Assembly: GCA_020635115.1 (NCBI GenBank)
Contig: JACKAK010000013.1
Location: 1 to 60,229 of the forward strand
Length of the DNA: 60,229 nt
Reading direction: 5' to 3'
Source of the DNA: Halobacteriovoraceae bacterium
GTDB taxonomy: Bacteria > Bdellovibrionota > Bacteriovoracia > Bacteriovoracales > Bacteriovoracaceae
The notes under the pieces are model-generated. The model had not been told where the DNA came from. It worked only from the letters and a program-made list of their open reading frames with translations, and made no database searches. Below are positions 36,987-45,869 of this stretch, in pieces (the first letter of the stretch is position 1; the number at the start of each line of letters is the position of its first letter). The position numbers were made by a program, and so were the translations under genes.

Positions 36987-37804
36987 GCACAAACGCACAA
37001 GCTGCAATTGCAGGACTAAGCAATCAAGGGAAAAACAGACATCCAAAAATACATGAAGAAAACAATCCACTGTTTAGACAAAATAAGCAGCTAAAAGAAG
37101 AAAATGATGAGCTATATAAGGAAATTGAAAAACTTAGACAAGGCCTCAGTGGGAATAATGATATCTCAAAAATTCAAAACGCTCTAAATATAGAAAAAGA
37201 AAGAAGCTTGGAGCTTGAGAAAGTTCTTGCTGACACAGAAGCTAAGCTTGAAAAATCAATGAAGGAGATCAATAAACTTCACAAGGACCTTTCTGACAAT
37301 TTAAATGCGTCGGATATTAGTAATGCACTCAATATTGAAAAGCAAAGATGTGCGGATCTTGAAACAAAACTTAAAAGGGCCGAAAGAACAATTGATTCCT
37401 TAAGAGCTAATCAAAGCCAAGAGTCTGGGAACAAGCTAAACGAAATTGAACTAGAAAATAAAAAGCTCACTAAAGAACTCAATCGTACATTAAAAATTGT
37501 AGAAGAACTAAAAACTAAAAACAAAGAACTTAAAAATAAGAAGTTTGAAAAAATACATAATGTAGATACACGTAATCTCACTGCAAATGCCTCAAAATTG
37601 TACGATGGCCTTATGGTTGAAATAGGAACTACAAATGAATGGAGGCAAATATCAGCAACTCATATTAAGAAAACTTACCGAGTCCATAGCAGTTTTATGA
37701 CGAATGCAATGATTGAACTGAAAGAAAATGGCCTGATTGATTTCAGAAAAGGATATGAAGCCGGAACCAATAGAGAGATCATGGAGTGGTGTTTAACTGA
37801 ATAA
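36983..37804 (+). CDS. Coiled-coil/winged-helix partner of ParA
   Basis: 273 aa. Residues about 30-190 are a long coiled coil in which the pattern NALNIEK(E/Q)R occurs twice. The last 75 residues (TRNLTANASKLYDGLMVEIG, then HIKKTYRVHSSFMTNAMIELKENGLI) look like a winged helix. It has no ParB HTH or CTPase signature, but gene order parA-this-repeat array fits a centromere-binding protein. Confidence 0.65.
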   Translation: MSTNAQAAIAGLSNQGKNRHPKIHEENNPLFRQNKQLKEENDELYKEIEKLRQGLSGNNDISKIQNALNIEKERSLELEKVLADTEAKLEKSMKEINKLHKDLSDNLNASDISNALNIEKQRCADLETKLKRAERTIDSLRANQSQESGNKLNEIELENKKLTKELNRTLKIVEELKTKNKELKNKKFEKIHNVDTRNLTANASKLYDGLMVEIGTTNEWRQISATHIKKTYRVHSSFMTNAMIELKENGLIDFRKGYEAGTNREIMEWCLTE

Positions 37805-37870
37805 CCTCCCCTCCCCTACTCAATACATTAAAAAATTTTTAAGTTAGAGTACTTCTATAATTGACTTTAA

Positions 37871-38415
37871 ACCTAGTCCAATTATGTACCTAGTCCAATT
37901 ATGTACCTAGTCCAATTATGTACCTAATCCAATTATGTACCTAGTCCAATTATGTACCTGGTCCAATTATGTACCTGGTCCAATTATGTACCTGATCCAA
38001 TTATGTACCTGATCCAATTATGTACCTGATCCAATTATGTACCTGATCCAATTATGTACCTGATCCAATTATGTACCTGATCCAATTATGTACCTGATCC
38101 AATTATGTACCTGATCCAATTATGTACCTGATCCAATTATGTACCTGATCCAATTATGTACCTAATCCAATTATGTACCTAGTCCAATTATGTACCTAGT
38201 CCAATTATGTACCTGATCCAATTATGTACCTGATCCAATTATGTACCTGATCCAATTATGTACCTGATCCAATTATGTACCTGATCCAATTATGTACCTG
38301 ATCCAATTATGTACCTGATCCAATTATGTACCTGATCCAATAGTGAACCTAATCCAATAGTGAACCTAATCCAATAGTGGACCTAATACAACGGTTGTAC
38401 CTGATCCAACATTTG
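37871..38415 (+). repeat. 17-bp direct-repeat array, about 32 units
   Basis: Thirty units in exact 17-bp register from 37871 to 38380, consensus ACCTGATCCAATTATGT, then one 18-bp and one 17-bp degenerate unit. Variation is mostly at positions 5-6 (AG, AA, GG, GA), and the last units change ATTATGT to ATAGTGA. There are no spacers, so this is not CRISPR. It fills the gene-free 37805-38454. It is a plasmid iteron or centromere-like array between the partition genes and the membrane-protein gene. Confidence 0.97.
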
Positions 38416-38454
38416 GGGCCATTTAAAGAAAAAGAATATTTATAAAATGAAATC

Positions 38455-40098
38455 ATGTCACCATATGATTGCAAAAATTATTCATATCTAAAATTTGGAC
38501 CTGAAATCAATTCTGATCCATACGTATTGTTGCAAAACCAAACTTCATCTTTTAAAGGCCTTTTAAGCTTTCTCATGACGTATTTAATCCACAAGCAACA
38601 AATTCTAACAGAAAGTAATAAAAATGAAATCAATCAGGAATTGACACGGAATTTAGTTCCTAAAAAGTTCGGTAAAAAATTTAAAATTGCTTTTTACAAA
38701 ATTTTGGCCGACAATAGAAAAAAACAAGGATCCGAAAAGACGGCAATCTTCTCGAATCCTCTAAACAATACCAACCTTTCATGGAGGCCAGTATGTCTAC
38801 AAACAATTGTAGTATCGCAAATTTCCAAAATCCAGAACCATTTTTTTCATTATTTAAATCGACTCACGAATTTTTTACTCAACTTTAAATCAAGCTTTTC
38901 AACTATTGAGAGTTCTAACTCAAAATTTGAAGCGTTGTTTAGAGTAGTATCTTTTTTTGAGTACATGAATTTTCCAGTTGAGAGGCCTGCAAAGGACCTT
39001 GATATGCGAATGGACGATTATAAGGGGCAGTTGAGTGGGTTTGACTCAAATATTTTGTACCTCGACTCAACAAAACTCAATAAAACTCAACAAGACTCAA
39101 ATGATTTTCAAGTTAATCTTGCTAGCTGGGCCAGAGAATTTATTAAAATTCAGAAGCTCACAAAAGAAAACTTGAAGCATTCAAGTGATTTCAAGAGGTG
39201 CAGTACCAGACAAAAACAGGCCATCTATTACCAGTTGCGTAAAAAAGAAACTAGGAATCAAAAGAAAAATAGGGGAGAAATTTCATTAAACTTCCTACCA
39301 TTTAAGATTTCTTTTAAGGCCAAGCGAAAATCCAAGACACAGACCAAAGTCACAAAAGCTATCCTCACAAGAGAATCCTTAAAAGCACTTATCTTTATAG
39401 GGATTGAGGCGATTGTTCTTTATCTTTCACATTCATTCTACTTTCAGTTTGGTTTTAATAAACTTCTTTCATGGGGGAGTGCTAGTGTCGTTGAAGGTTC
39501 TTACACAATTCTTAGTGGCTCTCAAAGCTTAGGGTTAAAAGCATTAAAATGGCTTGTATTTATCTATTCGGCCTTTAGTGTGAGCTACTCATCATTTGTG
39601 AATGATCCGGCCCTTAAAAAGAAACTAGATCTTTCAAACGACAGAATTATTAGAAAGCAAGCGCAGATCGCTCGGATTAATAAAGATCTCAATTCAGCTA
39701 GAGAAGATAAAGCAGTTATTCGCCAGGCAGAAAAGGGCTATATTGAGTATGGCAAGATCACCAAGGGCCTTAAAAACTTAGAAGTTCCTAAGAGGCAAGC
39801 TGATGAAACTATTTCAAGGCTTAATAGTGAACTTATAAAAGCAAAAGAAGAGCTCGATAACCTTCAGGCCAGAAACTCAGTAAAAAAAGTCTTTACTTGG
39901 GAAAATTTCAAGTCTTTAGAAACAAAAACACATTCATTCATCTTATTAATGCTGCTTCTACAGGTGATTTCTTCAAGCTTTATAAGCTCAATTTGCAGCA
40001 CTTTAAGAAGCTATTTCATTCAAAAAGAAAAACTAAATAAGAAAAAAAATAAGGGAGAATTCTATGGGCACGTCCCATCATATATAAGCGTCCAGTAG
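38455..40098 (+). CDS. Membrane/coiled-coil protein of array locus 1
   Basis: 547 aa; start uncertain as no clear RBS precedes 38455. The N-terminal half (to about 300) is basic and poorly structured, with gene-internal ACTCAA repeats at 38860-39100. The C-terminal 245 residues have a membrane helix (about 310-330), another (358-381), a coiled coil (390-475) and a last membrane helix (490-515). This part is nearly identical to the protein at 43324. Family not recognised. Confidence 0.7.
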   Translation: MSPYDCKNYSYLKFGPEINSDPYVLLQNQTSSFKGLLSFLMTYLIHKQQILTESNKNEINQELTRNLVPKKFGKKFKIAFYKILADNRKKQGSEKTAIFSNPLNNTNLSWRPVCLQTIVVSQISKIQNHFFHYLNRLTNFLLNFKSSFSTIESSNSKFEALFRVVSFFEYMNFPVERPAKDLDMRMDDYKGQLSGFDSNILYLDSTKLNKTQQDSNDFQVNLASWAREFIKIQKLTKENLKHSSDFKRCSTRQKQAIYYQLRKKETRNQKKNRGEISLNFLPFKISFKAKRKSKTQTKVTKAILTRESLKALIFIGIEAIVLYLSHSFYFQFGFNKLLSWGSASVVEGSYTILSGSQSLGLKALKWLVFIYSAFSVSYSSFVNDPALKKKLDLSNDRIIRKQAQIARINKDLNSAREDKAVIRQAEKGYIEYGKITKGLKNLEVPKRQADETISRLNSELIKAKEELDNLQARNSVKKVFTWENFKSLETKTHSFILLMLLLQVISSSFISSICSTLRSYFIQKEKLNKKKNKGEFYGHVPSYISVQ

Positions 40099-40162
40099 CA
40101 CGCTAGTTTGATCATTTTTAACCAATAAAAAACTTGGGAATTTCCTAAGAGGGGATATTTTT

Positions 40163-41488
40163 ATGCAAAATTTAGAGGATAATGTCATTCATATTAAGTA
40201 TCAGACGATCTTTTTGCAAAAAAGACATTTAAAAGAGCTGATTAAAAATTCAGAAAAGAAGATTCTTTCTCATTATCTTCAGGTCATAGAGTACAGAACA
40301 AGAGAGGGATTTTTCAAAAAGGGGAGTTTCGCAGTCCCAAAAGACAAGTTCACCAGCATCAACAAGAATGCCTTCACAAAACTTCACGAAATTCATTACA
40401 ATATTGGAACACTTAAAACCTCCCGCGGTGCTCATAACCAAGTTCTTTACAAGTTACCTGAAAATTACCCAAAGACCATGGAAGAGTGGAAAAACGTTGA
40501 GGGTGGATATCTTCAAATAGATCGCGCTGAACTACTAGAGCTGATTAAAGAGTTAAGTGATAATGAATTGAAGGTCTATCTCTCCCTTCTTTTGATCACT
40601 AAGGCAAATGAGAATAAAGCAGACTGCAACCCTGAAATGGGCATTGAAACTTGGTATAAGGTCTTAAGAGATGATCGATTCAGTATGACACAAAATACCC
40701 TTAAAAAATGTTTTAAAGGTCTTGAAGATAAAGGAGTTATCTCACTTGCTGAACCACTAAGTGCTAAAAGTCGCTTTTTAAACAGATTTATCTTTAGCGT
40801 TAAAAAAATTTCGCAAAAATCAGTTTCCAAGAAAATGCGCACCAGTTTCCACAAAAATGATAGTGAAATCTCCCAGAATCCACAAAATTGCGTACATTTA
40901 AAAGAGAATATTTCTAAAAAAGAAATTAATTTAAATCAGGAGCAAGGGCTAGATTCAAAACCCAAAAAGAAGCAATGCAGAATTGATTTTGATTTTTATG
41001 GCTTAGATACTTTGGATAATCCCTTTGATCACAAATCACTAAATACAATTAAAAAGCATACAAATCTCAGCGTGGAAGATATTCAGTTTTCAGTGATGAG
41101 ATTTTCTCAATATCTAAACTCAGGAGTGTGGAATACAGAAATTAGAGATCCAGTAGGGTACTTTTGTAATCGCATTAGAGAATTTGGAATTTATGTTCCA
41201 CCTGTAGAATTTTTTGAATGGGAGAGGCTAGAGAGAAGAAAGCAAGAAAATACAGACTTTTCGATGGAAGAAATGGAATCAATTGTTTCAGTGAGTGAAG
41301 AAAGCCAAAAAAGAGCCCAAGAAATCACTGATGTTCACTACATTGCTGATGTCCTTAGCGAGCTTAAAGAGCATTTGGGCATTCGCCCTAGAAGAGAAAG
41401 TACCTTTTGTGCTTTTCAAAAAGAGAAAAAACAAGATAATGCGAGAAATGAAAGAGCAATTTTTAGCAAGGGTTGTGTAAATGTTTAA
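40163..41488 (+). CDS. Winged-helix DNA-binding protein of array locus 1, Rep-like
   Basis: 441 aa with an AAGAGGGG site. Two winged-helix-like parts are visible: residues 15-95 (LKELIKNSEKKILSHYLQVI, GINKNAF-like SINKNAF, RGAHNQVLYKL) and 120-215 (LSDNELKVYLSLLLI, MTQNTLKKCFKGLEDKGVISL). Two winged helices plus an adjacent iteron array recall plasmid initiators of the Rep_3/RepA type, but no family motif proves it. The C-terminal 200 residues are linker and helices. It overlaps the nuclease gene by 8 nt. Confidence 0.65.
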   Translation: MQNLEDNVIHIKYQTIFLQKRHLKELIKNSEKKILSHYLQVIEYRTREGFFKKGSFAVPKDKFTSINKNAFTKLHEIHYNIGTLKTSRGAHNQVLYKLPENYPKTMEEWKNVEGGYLQIDRAELLELIKELSDNELKVYLSLLLITKANENKADCNPEMGIETWYKVLRDDRFSMTQNTLKKCFKGLEDKGVISLAEPLSAKSRFLNRFIFSVKKISQKSVSKKMRTSFHKNDSEISQNPQNCVHLKENISKKEINLNQEQGLDSKPKKKQCRIDFDFYGLDTLDNPFDHKSLNTIKKHTNLSVEDIQFSVMRFSQYLNSGVWNTEIRDPVGYFCNRIREFGIYVPPVEFFEWERLERRKQENTDFSMEEMESIVSVSEESQKRAQEITDVHYIADVLSELKEHLGIRPRRESTFCAFQKEKKQDNARNERAIFSKGCVNV

Positions 41489-42212
41489 GAGAAAATCGCC
41501 TAGGAATCTACGCTGTATCACCATGATAATTTTTCTCGCTTCTTCGAGTGCAATGGCCAGTGAAAAATTTCACAATATTGGTTCCTTTGCCAAGGCCAAA
41601 AAGGTTCTCAAAAAACATGTGTATCCTACAGGAAAAACGTTCTACTGTGGGTGCGACTTTAAGGGCCATGACGTTGATACGAAAAAGTGTGGTTATATTA
41701 AGCAAGGAAACTACAAAGGAACCATTGATTGGGAACACGTGGCCCCTGCGCATAGTTTTGGCCAATATTTTAAAGAATGGCGTGAGGGGGACCCAAAGTG
41801 TGTGAAAAAAAACGGGAAGAAGTACAAAGGGCGCAAGTGTGCGGCCAAAAACCCAAAGTTCAAGGCCATGGAAGCAGACCTTCACAATCTTGTGCCATCA
41901 CTTCAAGAGCTTAATAGGAAACGGTCTAACTATAGTTTCGCCGAAATCCCTGGAGAAAAGCGCGAGTGGGGAAAATGTGATTTTGAGATTTCAGACAAAA
42001 AGATAGAGCCACGAGATGAAATAAAAGGCGATATCGCGCGCATCATGTTCTATATGGAAGACAAGTACGGAGTGAAGATAATTTCGAATAAAAACAAGAA
42101 GCTTTTTGAGGCCTGGAACAAAATGGATCCAGTGGACAGTGAAGAAAAAAGAATTAACTGTCTAAAGGCCAAGAAACAAGGAAACGCTAACAAACTTGTA
42201 GGGGAGTGTTAA
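41481..42212 (+). CDS. endA: Secreted endonuclease I
   Basis: 243 aa. A signal peptide (ITMIIFLASSSAMA) precedes the EndA/Dns/Vvn domain: FYCGCDFKGHDVD, DWEHVAPAHSFG with the catalytic His, ADLHNLVPSLQELNRKRSNY, and Cys pairs. It degrades DNA in the periplasm or outside the cell. Its coupling to a plasmid DNA-binding gene is odd; it may limit incoming DNA or exploit extracellular DNA. Confidence 0.92.
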   Translation: MFKRKSPRNLRCITMIIFLASSSAMASEKFHNIGSFAKAKKVLKKHVYPTGKTFYCGCDFKGHDVDTKKCGYIKQGNYKGTIDWEHVAPAHSFGQYFKEWREGDPKCVKKNGKKYKGRKCAAKNPKFKAMEADLHNLVPSLQELNRKRSNYSFAEIPGEKREWGKCDFEISDKKIEPRDEIKGDIARIMFYMEDKYGVKIISNKNKKLFEAWNKMDPVDSEEKRINCLKAKKQGNANKLVGEC

Positions 42213-42214
42213 AA

Positions 42215-42454
42215 ATGGAAATCTCAGTTACTACATCTCAATATACAGCACTTATGGATATTTATGGGCCTCCAGAAAACGTTCATAGCATGATTATGTT
42301 GAGTAATAGGGACGGAAAAAATCAAATTCTAGAAGGCGATGAAAAAGATTTTGATGATTTACTTTCGTTGATTAGTGAAGAAATTGGCGAAGGTTTGTGT
42401 ACGAATACGAAGATGATGACTATGGCTTCGAAGACTTTGATGAACTCGAAGTAG
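42215..42454 (+). CDS. Small acidic hypothetical protein
   Basis: 79 aa from the ATG with GGAGTG 7 nt upstream. No signal or membrane segment; DEKDFDDLLSLISEEIGEG is acidic helix. It overlaps the next frame by 58 nt. Not recognised. Confidence 0.55.
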   Translation: MEISVTTSQYTALMDIYGPPENVHSMIMLSNRDGKNQILEGDEKDFDDLLSLISEEIGEGLCTNTKMMTMASKTLMNSK

Positions 42455-42903
42455 GTACTGGTTGCACAATTGAAGAGAAAGAGTCCCCTCCCCTTCCTAA
42501 ACCTCTAGTCGATTCTGAAGTCAAGGAAATCTCACATAACGAGCTTTTTCTTGACGAGGAACTACTTAAGGCTGAAATAGAGGCTCTTAAACCGATAGAT
42601 AGATGCGTTTTAACTTCAATAAATGATTTAACAGACGAAGAAATTGTAGAAAATGGAAAGATTTACTTTCAAGGTTGCATGAAGAGTGACTTGCTTTTCA
42701 AGGAGCTTGCTAAAATCATCCAGAAAAAAAATAAAAAAAAGTATCAAATAAATAGTCTCAAAACTGCATTGCACGACTTAAATGATATGAATTTAATAAT
42801 TTCACATTGTGGCCATCGGAAAATCCCCAATAAAAAACTTAAGAAGTTCAAAACGTACTATATCCAAAAAGACCTCGCTGACATTCTGCGTTCATTTCAA
42901 TAG
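42397..42903 (+). CDS. Hypothetical protein with acidic N-terminus
   Basis: 168 aa from a GTG. Residues 1-20 are strongly acidic (YEYEDDDYGFEDFDELE). The C-terminal part (residues 85-165, FKELAKIIQKKNKKKYQINSLKTALHDLNDMNLI) reads like a winged helix, so a DNA-binding role is possible. Its TAG stop is also the first bases of the 11-bp array. Confidence 0.6.
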   Translation: MYEYEDDDYGFEDFDELEVGTGCTIEEKESPPLPKPLVDSEVKEISHNELFLDEELLKAEIEALKPIDRCVLTSINDLTDEEIVENGKIYFQGCMKSDLLFKELAKIIQKKNKKKYQINSLKTALHDLNDMNLIISHCGHRKIPNKKLKKFKTYYIQKDLADILRSFQ

Positions 42904-43286
42904 CAAAAGCATAGCACTTTCACAGCAAGACTCTAGCAACAAGATAGCGTTTAAACAGTAAATCCGTAGCAAAATAATAGCAACTCAACAGTAAAACCAT
43001 AGTAACTAAGCAGCACAATAACAGCAAAACACTAGCAACTTACCAGCATTTAGCTAGCACAGAAATAGCATTTCGCCAGCATTTCAATAGTATAAACACA
43101 GCAAATTAATAGCATTTAAATAGCAGAACAGTAGCATTTAAATAGCAAAAATCTATCAAGACAGCAGTATATCAATAACAAAATCTCAGTATACTTATAG
43201 CAATTCGTTAGCTTTATCCTAGCAGGACAACAGCAAGATCACAGTGTTTTAATAGTAGTTCATTAACAAATAGATAGTAGTTGAGC
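42902..43286 (+). repeat. 11-bp phased repeat array, 35 units
   Basis: Thirty-five consecutive 11-mers in perfect register, consensus AG(C/T)A followed by seven variable AT-rich bases with a pyrimidine last. A 36th unit (AGCGG) begins at 43287. Only the AGYA core is fixed, so each core falls on nearly the same face of the helix. The period is not a multiple of three and stops are frequent, so it is non-coding. It fills the gene-free 42904-43300. Plasmid R1 parC also uses 11-bp iterons, though far fewer. Confidence 0.93.
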
Positions 43287-43323
43287 AGCGGCCTTTAAGT
43301 TGGATCCATGTTTAAATATTGAA

Positions 43324-45027
43324 ATGAAAACAGTTACGACTAACAGATCGATTCCTATACACATCAATGTTTACCGAATAAATATGATCGGACTTTTTCC
43401 AAGGATCAATATTGCTGAAAATCCATTCTGTGCATTTACTGCTACTGATATGATTCATTTTAAAATACTGCCTCTAAAGGGCCAAGAATGGCTTCTAAGG
43501 GCGCTTTTTCCATTAGCACGCAACCAGCAAGAATATGGTCTTCCAAGCTATTTTCTCGCAATGTTAAGGAAAATTAATCCATCAAATAGTGTGAAAATTT
43601 TTAAAATTGCATTTTCCAGGTTTTTGGCCGACAATATAAAAAAACGAAGATTCGAGGAACTTGGTACTTCCCCGAACCTTCTAAACAATACCAACCTTAC
43701 TCGGAGGCCAGTATGTCTAGAATCTATTCTAGTATTCCCTATTCTCAAAATCCAGAATCATTTTTACCGCAGAAAAAACTTTTCTCTCTCAGCAAATTTA
43801 TCCTGTTTATCCAGACAATTATCTTTTTTAGCGTCAGCTAAAAAATTTTTGCTTCTAGATAAACCGAATAAAGAAAATTTATCCCAACTTTATCCGGATA
43901 AATTATTAGAGAGGAAAGAAAACATGCGTTTAACCATAATTGATGGGGGAGTAGAGGAGCAAACTTTATCCCAACTTTATCCCAAATCAGAAACTTTATC
44001 CCGAAAATACATTCCGCAGAAGGATTTTATTCGTGAAATTATCCAAAACCAGGGCATTAATCTCGAAAATTTTAAGCTTCATCCCATTTTTCCAACACTG
44101 AGCAAAAATGAAAAAAATCTTTTCCGCTACCATTTAAAGCAAATAGAAAAAGAAACAGATGGCAATACTCAGGTAGACCCTTGTGAATCTGGAATAAAAA
44201 AAGACAATAGAGCGGGACTTATTGCGGCCATCACTAAAATAGTACCTAGTAAGGCCAAGAAAAAGAGAACTAAGGTTACTAAGGCCGTTCTCACTAGAGA
44301 GTCTTTAAAAGGCCTTGTCTTTTTAGGGATCGAGGCCATTGTTCTCTACCTTTCACATTCTTTTTACTTTCAATTTGGATTTAATAAGCTTCTTTCATGG
44401 GGGAGTGCTAGTGTTGTTGAGGGTTCTTATACAATCTTGAGTAGTTCTCAAAGCTTTGGCCTTAAAACTCTAAAGTGGCTTGTATTTATCTATTCAGCTT
44501 TTAGTGTGAGTTATTCATCATTTATTAATGATCCAGCTTTAAAGAAGCGTTTAGACCTTTCAAATGACAGGATTATTAGAAAGCAGGCCACAATCGCCCA
44601 GATTAACAAAGATCTCGCTTCCGCTAGAGCTGACAAAGCAACAATTAGACAAGCAGAGAAGGGTTATATTGAATACGGCAAGATCACTAAGGGACTTAAA
44701 AACTTAGAAGTTCCTAAAAGACATAATGAATTAACCATCAAAAAACTTAAAGATGATCTCGCAAGAGCAAAAGCGGAACTTGATAGTTTACAAGAGAAGA
44801 GTTCCGTTAAAAAGATATTTACCTGGGAGAATTTCAAAAATCTTGAAACCAAGACCCATTCATTTATCTTTTTAATGCTTCTTTTACAGATTATTTCATC
44901 GAGCTTTATAGGCTCAATTTGCGCCACTTTAAGAGCTTATATCAATCAAAAAGAAAAACAACGAAAGAAAAGAATATCTAAAGGAGAATCCTATGGGCAT
45001 GTCCCAAGCTACATAAGCGTCCAGTAG
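43324..45027 (+). CDS. Membrane/coiled-coil protein of array locus 2
   Basis: 567 aa from the ATG at 43324; a TTG at 43300 is possible and neither has a clear RBS. The C-terminal 245 residues are nearly identical to the protein at 38455 (FNKLLSWGSASVVEGSYTIL; GYIEYGKITKGLKNLEVPKR) with the same helix-helix-coil-helix order. The N-terminal 300 residues differ except for the block FKIAF-LADN-KK-RRPVCL. It includes (N/T)LSQLYP repeats encoded by TTTATCC motifs. Confidence 0.7.
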   Translation: MKTVTTNRSIPIHINVYRINMIGLFPRINIAENPFCAFTATDMIHFKILPLKGQEWLLRALFPLARNQQEYGLPSYFLAMLRKINPSNSVKIFKIAFSRFLADNIKKRRFEELGTSPNLLNNTNLTRRPVCLESILVFPILKIQNHFYRRKNFSLSANLSCLSRQLSFLASAKKFLLLDKPNKENLSQLYPDKLLERKENMRLTIIDGGVEEQTLSQLYPKSETLSRKYIPQKDFIREIIQNQGINLENFKLHPIFPTLSKNEKNLFRYHLKQIEKETDGNTQVDPCESGIKKDNRAGLIAAITKIVPSKAKKKRTKVTKAVLTRESLKGLVFLGIEAIVLYLSHSFYFQFGFNKLLSWGSASVVEGSYTILSSSQSFGLKTLKWLVFIYSAFSVSYSSFINDPALKKRLDLSNDRIIRKQATIAQINKDLASARADKATIRQAEKGYIEYGKITKGLKNLEVPKRHNELTIKKLKDDLARAKAELDSLQEKSSVKKIFTWENFKNLETKTHSFIFLMLLLQIISSSFIGSICATLRAYINQKEKQRKKRISKGESYGHVPSYISVQ

Positions 45028-45090
45028 CGCTTTAATTTAAATTAATTTTCACTTTAAAAACTTGGAAAAATTCCAAGAGGGGATTTCTAT

Positions 45091-45823
45091 ATGCAAAATT
45101 TGGATGAAAACGTACTACACATAAAGTATCAGACGATTTTTTTACAAAAAAAGGACCTAAAATCCTTTATCAAGCACGATAACAAAAAGCTTCTGACTCA
45201 CTATCTCCAGGTAATCGAATACAGAACAAGGGAAGGATTTTTCAAAAAAGGAAGCTTTCTTGTCCCTAAGGAAGAATTCACTGGAATTAACAAAAACGCT
45301 TTCAAAGGACTAAACTCTGATCATAGCGACCTTGGAACACTAGAGATCACTCGCGGCGCCCATAATCAAGTTAGATACAAACTCCCAGAGACTTATCCAA
45401 AAACCATGCAAGAATGGAATAGCGTCAATGGTGGTTACCTTAAAATTGATCGCGATGAGCTCTTGGGTCTTGTTAGAGAACTAAAAGACAATGAGCTAAG
45501 AGTCTATTTTTCACTTCTTCTTATAAGCGAAGCAAATAACAACCCTAAAACAGGTGTTGAAACTTGGTACAAGACCTTAAGGGATAATCAACTTAGTATG
45601 ACTCAAAACACCCTTAAAAAATGCCTTAATGGATTACAAGAAAAAGGATTAATTTCAATAGCTGAACCAATTTGTGCTAAAAAAAGGTTTTTAAACAAGT
45701 TTATCTTTAGCGTTAAAAAAATTTCACAAAAATCAGTTTCCAAGAAAATGCGAGCCAGTTTCCAAAAAATTGATAGTGAAACCTCCCAGAATCCACAAAA
45801 TTGCGTCCATTTAAAAGAGATTA
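45091..45823 (+). pseudogene. Winged-helix protein of array locus 2, cut by an IS
   Basis: The first 244 residues align along their length with the protein at 40163 (VLHIKYQTIFLQKK; GFFKKGSFLVPKEEF; MTQNTLKKCLNGLQEKGLISI). The frame then runs into the IS at 45824 and stops at 45873 after 260 aa, losing about 200 C-terminal residues. Both winged helices remain, so the fragment might still bind DNA. I see no clear remainder beyond the element. Confidence 0.75.
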
Positions 45824-45869
45824 ATATTGACGTCCTCCCCTCACTAAAGATAAGGGGATTCCTAAAGTG

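Noticed and set aside
37871..43286. CRISPR arrays
   Set aside because: Both arrays are head-to-tail short repeats without unique spacers, and no cas gene is present.
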